A stretch of DNA of 8,049 bases, taken from positions 1-8,049 of the forward strand of contig CALLYX010000321.1 of the NCBI GenBank assembly GCA_937858775.1, read 5' to 3'. Under the pieces are notes generated by a model that was given only the letters and a program-made list of their open reading frames with translations, was not told where the DNA came from and searched no databases. A program made the translations under genes and the position numbers. Shown here piece after piece: positions 6,909 through 8,049 of the stretch (positions are counted from its first letter, which is position 1; each line of letters begins with the position of its first letter). Source of the DNA: an uncultured bacterium (lineage in GTDB: Bacteria; Auribacterota; Tritonobacteria; UBA1439).

Positions 6909-7289
6909 ATGGGTCGAACGATCGTGGAGACGGACAAGCTGCCGCGCCCTGCGGGGCCGTATTCCCAGGCGGTCCGCGCCGGCAACCTCCTCTTCATATC
7001 CGGACAGATCCCCATCGACCCAGGCGCCGGCGGGCGCCCGCCCGAGGGGATCGAGGCCCAGGCGAGGAGGGTTCTCGAGAAGATCGGGGCCATCCTGCAT
7101 TCCCAGGGGCTCGATTATCGCGACATCGTAAAGACCACCGTCTTCCTGCGGAGGATGGATGATTTTCAGCGCTTCAACGCCGCCTACGCGCGCTACTTTC
7201 CCTCCGGCCCCCCGGCGCGATCGTGCGTAGGGGTTGAGCGTCTTCCCGGCGATGTGGATGTCGAGATCGAGGCGGTCGCCTCGTACTGA
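6909..7289 (+). CDS. ridA: RidA family enamine/imine deaminase (YjgF/YER057c/UK114)
   Basis: This 126-residue protein matches RidA along its whole length: PAGPYSQAVRAGNLLFISGQ near the start, then QARRVLEKIGAIL, DIVKTTVFLRRMDDFQRFNAAY and PARSCVGVERLPGDVDVEIEAVA at the end. The Arg of PARSC corresponds to the substrate-binding arginine needed for deaminase activity. The PYSQ tyrosine and the EIEA glutamate are also present, so an active 2-iminoacid/enamine deaminase is expected. RidA is a cytosolic trimer that hydrolyses reactive 2-aminoacrylate-type intermediates formed by PLP enzymes. It sits 46 nt after the kinase gene on the same strand. A direct role in polysaccharide export is unlikely, so it probably marks the edge of the export cluster. 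Confidence 0.93.
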   Translation: MGRTIVETDKLPRPAGPYSQAVRAGNLLFISGQIPIDPGAGGRPPEGIEAQARRVLEKIGAILHSQGLDYRDIVKTTVFLRRMDDFQRFNAAYARYFPSGPPARSCVGVERLPGDVDVEIEAVASY

Positions 7290-7351
7290 CGTGCGGCGGG
7301 GGCGCCCGGGTTCCGTGGAGGGGGGGCGCGCCGGCTAGAGGAGAAGAGGCG

Positions 7352-7463
7352 ATGCGTGAATGCGGGCTGTCGCTCGACTACGGCCGCATGATGGCGGAGG
7401 CCATCGGCGCGGAACACGGCCTGCGCCCGGCGGAGCTTCGCGCCGCCGCACCCCGCGCGCGCG
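7352..7463 (+). pseudogene. pgi: N-terminal fragment resembling glucose-6-phosphate isomerase, cut at a junction
   Basis: ATG 7352 is preceded by GAGGAG (7338-7343, 8 nt spacing). The first ~37 codons read MRECGLSLDYGRMMAEAIGA, then EHGLRPAELRAAAPRAR. The DY..MMAEA-G-EHG---EL---APRA pattern resembles the N-terminus of one bacterial glucose-6-phosphate isomerase group. I recall this from memory and it needs a search. The frame then runs into the CG palindrome at 7453-7466 and stops at 7486 (TGA) after seven or so unrelated residues. The strong ribosome-binding site indicates a true gene start whose remainder is missing because the DNA after ~7460 comes from elsewhere. If correct, the enzyme would interconvert glucose-6-P and fructose-6-P and feed sugar-nucleotide synthesis. 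Confidence 0.5.
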
Positions 7464-7658
7464 CGGCGGCGTGGCCGGCAGCGTGAAGCTGTAGAGTCCC
7501 AGCGCCAGCGAGGCGATCGCCGCCAGCAGGAAGGTGTTGCGCAGCATGCCCTGCGCCATGCGCGCGGCGTCGTCCCACGCGAACACATAACTGATCGCCA
7601 GCCCCGCGACGATCCAGCCAATGGTGCCCCAGATGCGCACCGCGGCGAACCTGAGCAC
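7452..7658 (-). pseudogene. Internal fragment of a nucleoside/H+ symporter-type MFS transporter
   Basis: On the minus strand the peptide FAAVRIWGTIGWIVAGLAIS, continuing with YVFAWD, RNTFLLAAIASLALGLYSFT and LPATPPRARG, matches the middle of NupG-like MFS proteins (Nuc_H_symport type). The R-x-x-GTIGWI motif opens a membrane helix, and L-x-NTF-L precedes the next one. About 65 residues are recognisable, against roughly 400 for the family. Both sides are cut: upstream the frame has a stop at 7680-7682 and no first helices, and downstream it becomes Arg/Pro-rich over the pgi-like gene. There is no true start codon; the GTG at 7658 is incidental. Arg codons after the edge are CGC and no ATA occurs, unlike the genes to the left. 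Confidence 0.65.
7453..7466. other. 14-bp perfect CG palindrome at a probable sequence junction
   Basis: CCGCGCGCGCGCGG equals its own reverse complement. The plus-strand pgi-like frame loses its family pattern here, and the minus-strand MFS-like frame begins to lose its pattern at the same place. A simple CG repeat is a plausible point of microhomology for template switching or misassembly. Confidence 0.6.
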
Positions 7659-7679
7659 TCCCCCTTCGAGCCTGCTGAG

Positions 7680-7850
7680 CTACGACTCCACCGTGGCCAC
7701 CGGTGGCTTCAACCGATACAGCCTGCGCGCCGGCTTCGGCGTCCAGCCCCGCCACATCCACGGCCACAGCAGCACGGTCGCGAGGCTCGCGAACCACCCG
7801 ACCACGCACAGCGCAAAGGCGATGTAGCGGGTCGGAAACAAGGGGGGCAT
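7680..7850 (-). pseudogene. N-terminal membrane fragment, possibly of an FMN-binding glutamate synthase family protein
   Basis: On the minus strand, ATG 7850 begins MPPLFPTRYIAFALCVVGWF, followed by ASLATVLLWPWMW, a clear hydrophobic N-terminal segment. From memory, the PTRYI-FALC-x-x-G pattern resembles the start of FMN-binding glutamate synthase family proteins (GltB-like, with an N-terminal membrane anchor) in Burkholderiales. After WPWMW (about 7750) the sequence turns basic (RGWTPKPARRLYRLK) and stops at 7680, so the true gene is cut near 7740-7750. An in-frame ATG at 7916 exists, but it overlaps the opposite gene start and is less likely. The family call is tentative; the hydrophobic segment itself is plain. 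Confidence 0.4.
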
Positions 7851-7914
7851 GGGGTTTGAAATGGTCGGACTCCCGGGGCGTGCTGCATCATAGAGGCCTC
7901 TTTTTTGCGCCACC
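7851..7914. promoter_or_regulatory. Divergent intergenic region, possible promoter
   Basis: These 64 nt separate two divergently placed gene starts (7850 minus, 7915 plus). It contains TATGAT on the minus strand (7887-7892), one base off the -10 consensus, and a run of six T at 7901-7906. No convincing -35 box is seen for either direction, and the plus-strand start lacks a strong Shine-Dalgarno sequence. Confidence 0.25.
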
Positions 7915-8049
7915 ATGACGACAAGCCCTGACGCCAGCCCCGCCTCCGCCGATCCGAAACCGCTCGGCCCCGATGACTTCGATGTGCTCGACCGCGAGCT
8001 CGACCTGATGCGCGAGAGCGACGAGGAAGTCCCGCAGTGGGAGTTCTGC
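7915..8049 (+). CDS. YecA/UPF0149 family protein, N-terminal part (runs off the window)
   Basis: The frame is open from ATG 7915 to the last base: 45 codons with a Ser/Pro/Ala-rich start, then PLGPDDFDVLDRELDLMRES and DEEVPQWEFC. The D-x-LD---D-(L/M)R----E-PQWEFC pattern is what I recall for betaproteobacterial YecA/UPF0149 proteins, small proteins that often end in a Cys-rich metal-binding SEC-C motif. That end is out of view. Function in the family is poorly defined. The call depends on a short acidic stretch. Confidence 0.5.
   Translation, partial: MTTSPDASPASADPKPLGPDDFDVLDRELDLMRESDEEVPQWEFC

Noticed and set aside
7336..7486. A complete small protein of 44 residues at 7352-7486
   Set aside because: The stop comes from sequence after the junction, and the first ~37 residues look like the start of a larger enzyme, so it is treated as a cut gene, not a real small protein.
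7466..8049. Horizontal transfer or a mobile element bringing betaproteobacterial genes
   Set aside because: There is no transposase, integrase, terminal repeat or attachment site, and the genes are incomplete at several joints. An assembly or library chimera is simpler.

Overview
The window is GC-rich and falls into two parts that probably do not belong to one genome. Positions 1 to about 7460 are a compact, all-plus-strand bacterial gene run. The last ~590 bases are a patchwork of short gene pieces that look betaproteobacterial (Burkholderiales-like). The main part comes from a diderm bacterium, because it encodes an outer-membrane polysaccharide export protein and a TonB-type protein. It uses AGG and ATA codons freely and starts one gene with TTG. 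I cannot place it more precisely. An uncultured PVC- or Omnitrophota-like lineage is only a guess, and a metagenomic contig is likely.

Layout, left part: the C-terminal end of a TonB-family energy transducer (2-586); rpsU for ribosomal protein S21, TTG start (604-771); a TIM-barrel sugar phosphate isomerase/epimerase-like protein (796-1722); a polytopic GT-C (ArnT/PMT-like) glycosyltransferase (1728-3311); a Wza-type polysaccharide export protein (3335-4297); a Wzz/GNVR chain-length determinant with three membrane segments (4430-6013); a separate CpsD/Wzc-type tyrosine kinase with a very tyrosine-rich tail (6035-6862); RidA (6909-7289); and the first ~37 codons of what looks like glucose-6-phosphate isomerase (from 7352).

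The core is an exopolysaccharide export module. The GT-C enzyme would transfer sugar from a lipid carrier at the periplasmic face. The chain-length protein spans the inner membrane and periplasm, the kinase controls its oligomer state by phosphorylation, and the Wza-like protein forms the outer-membrane exit. The order export protein, chain-length protein, kinase, with a third membrane segment in the chain-length protein, resembles the polysaccharide modules linked to exosortase (XrtA/PEP-CTERM) systems. No exosortase is visible here.

Right part: at a perfect 14-bp CG palindrome (7453-7466) the pgi-like frame breaks. It is followed by a minus-strand internal piece of a nucleoside/H+ symporter-type MFS protein (7452-7658), ~90 bases of unknown origin, a minus-strand N-terminal piece of what may be an FMN-binding glutamate synthase family protein (to 7850), and a divergent plus-strand start of a YecA/UPF0149 protein (7915 to the edge). 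Three breakpoints in ~300 bases fit an assembly or library chimera better than gene transfer. I found no RNA genes, CRISPR arrays, insertion sequences or convincing intrinsic terminators.
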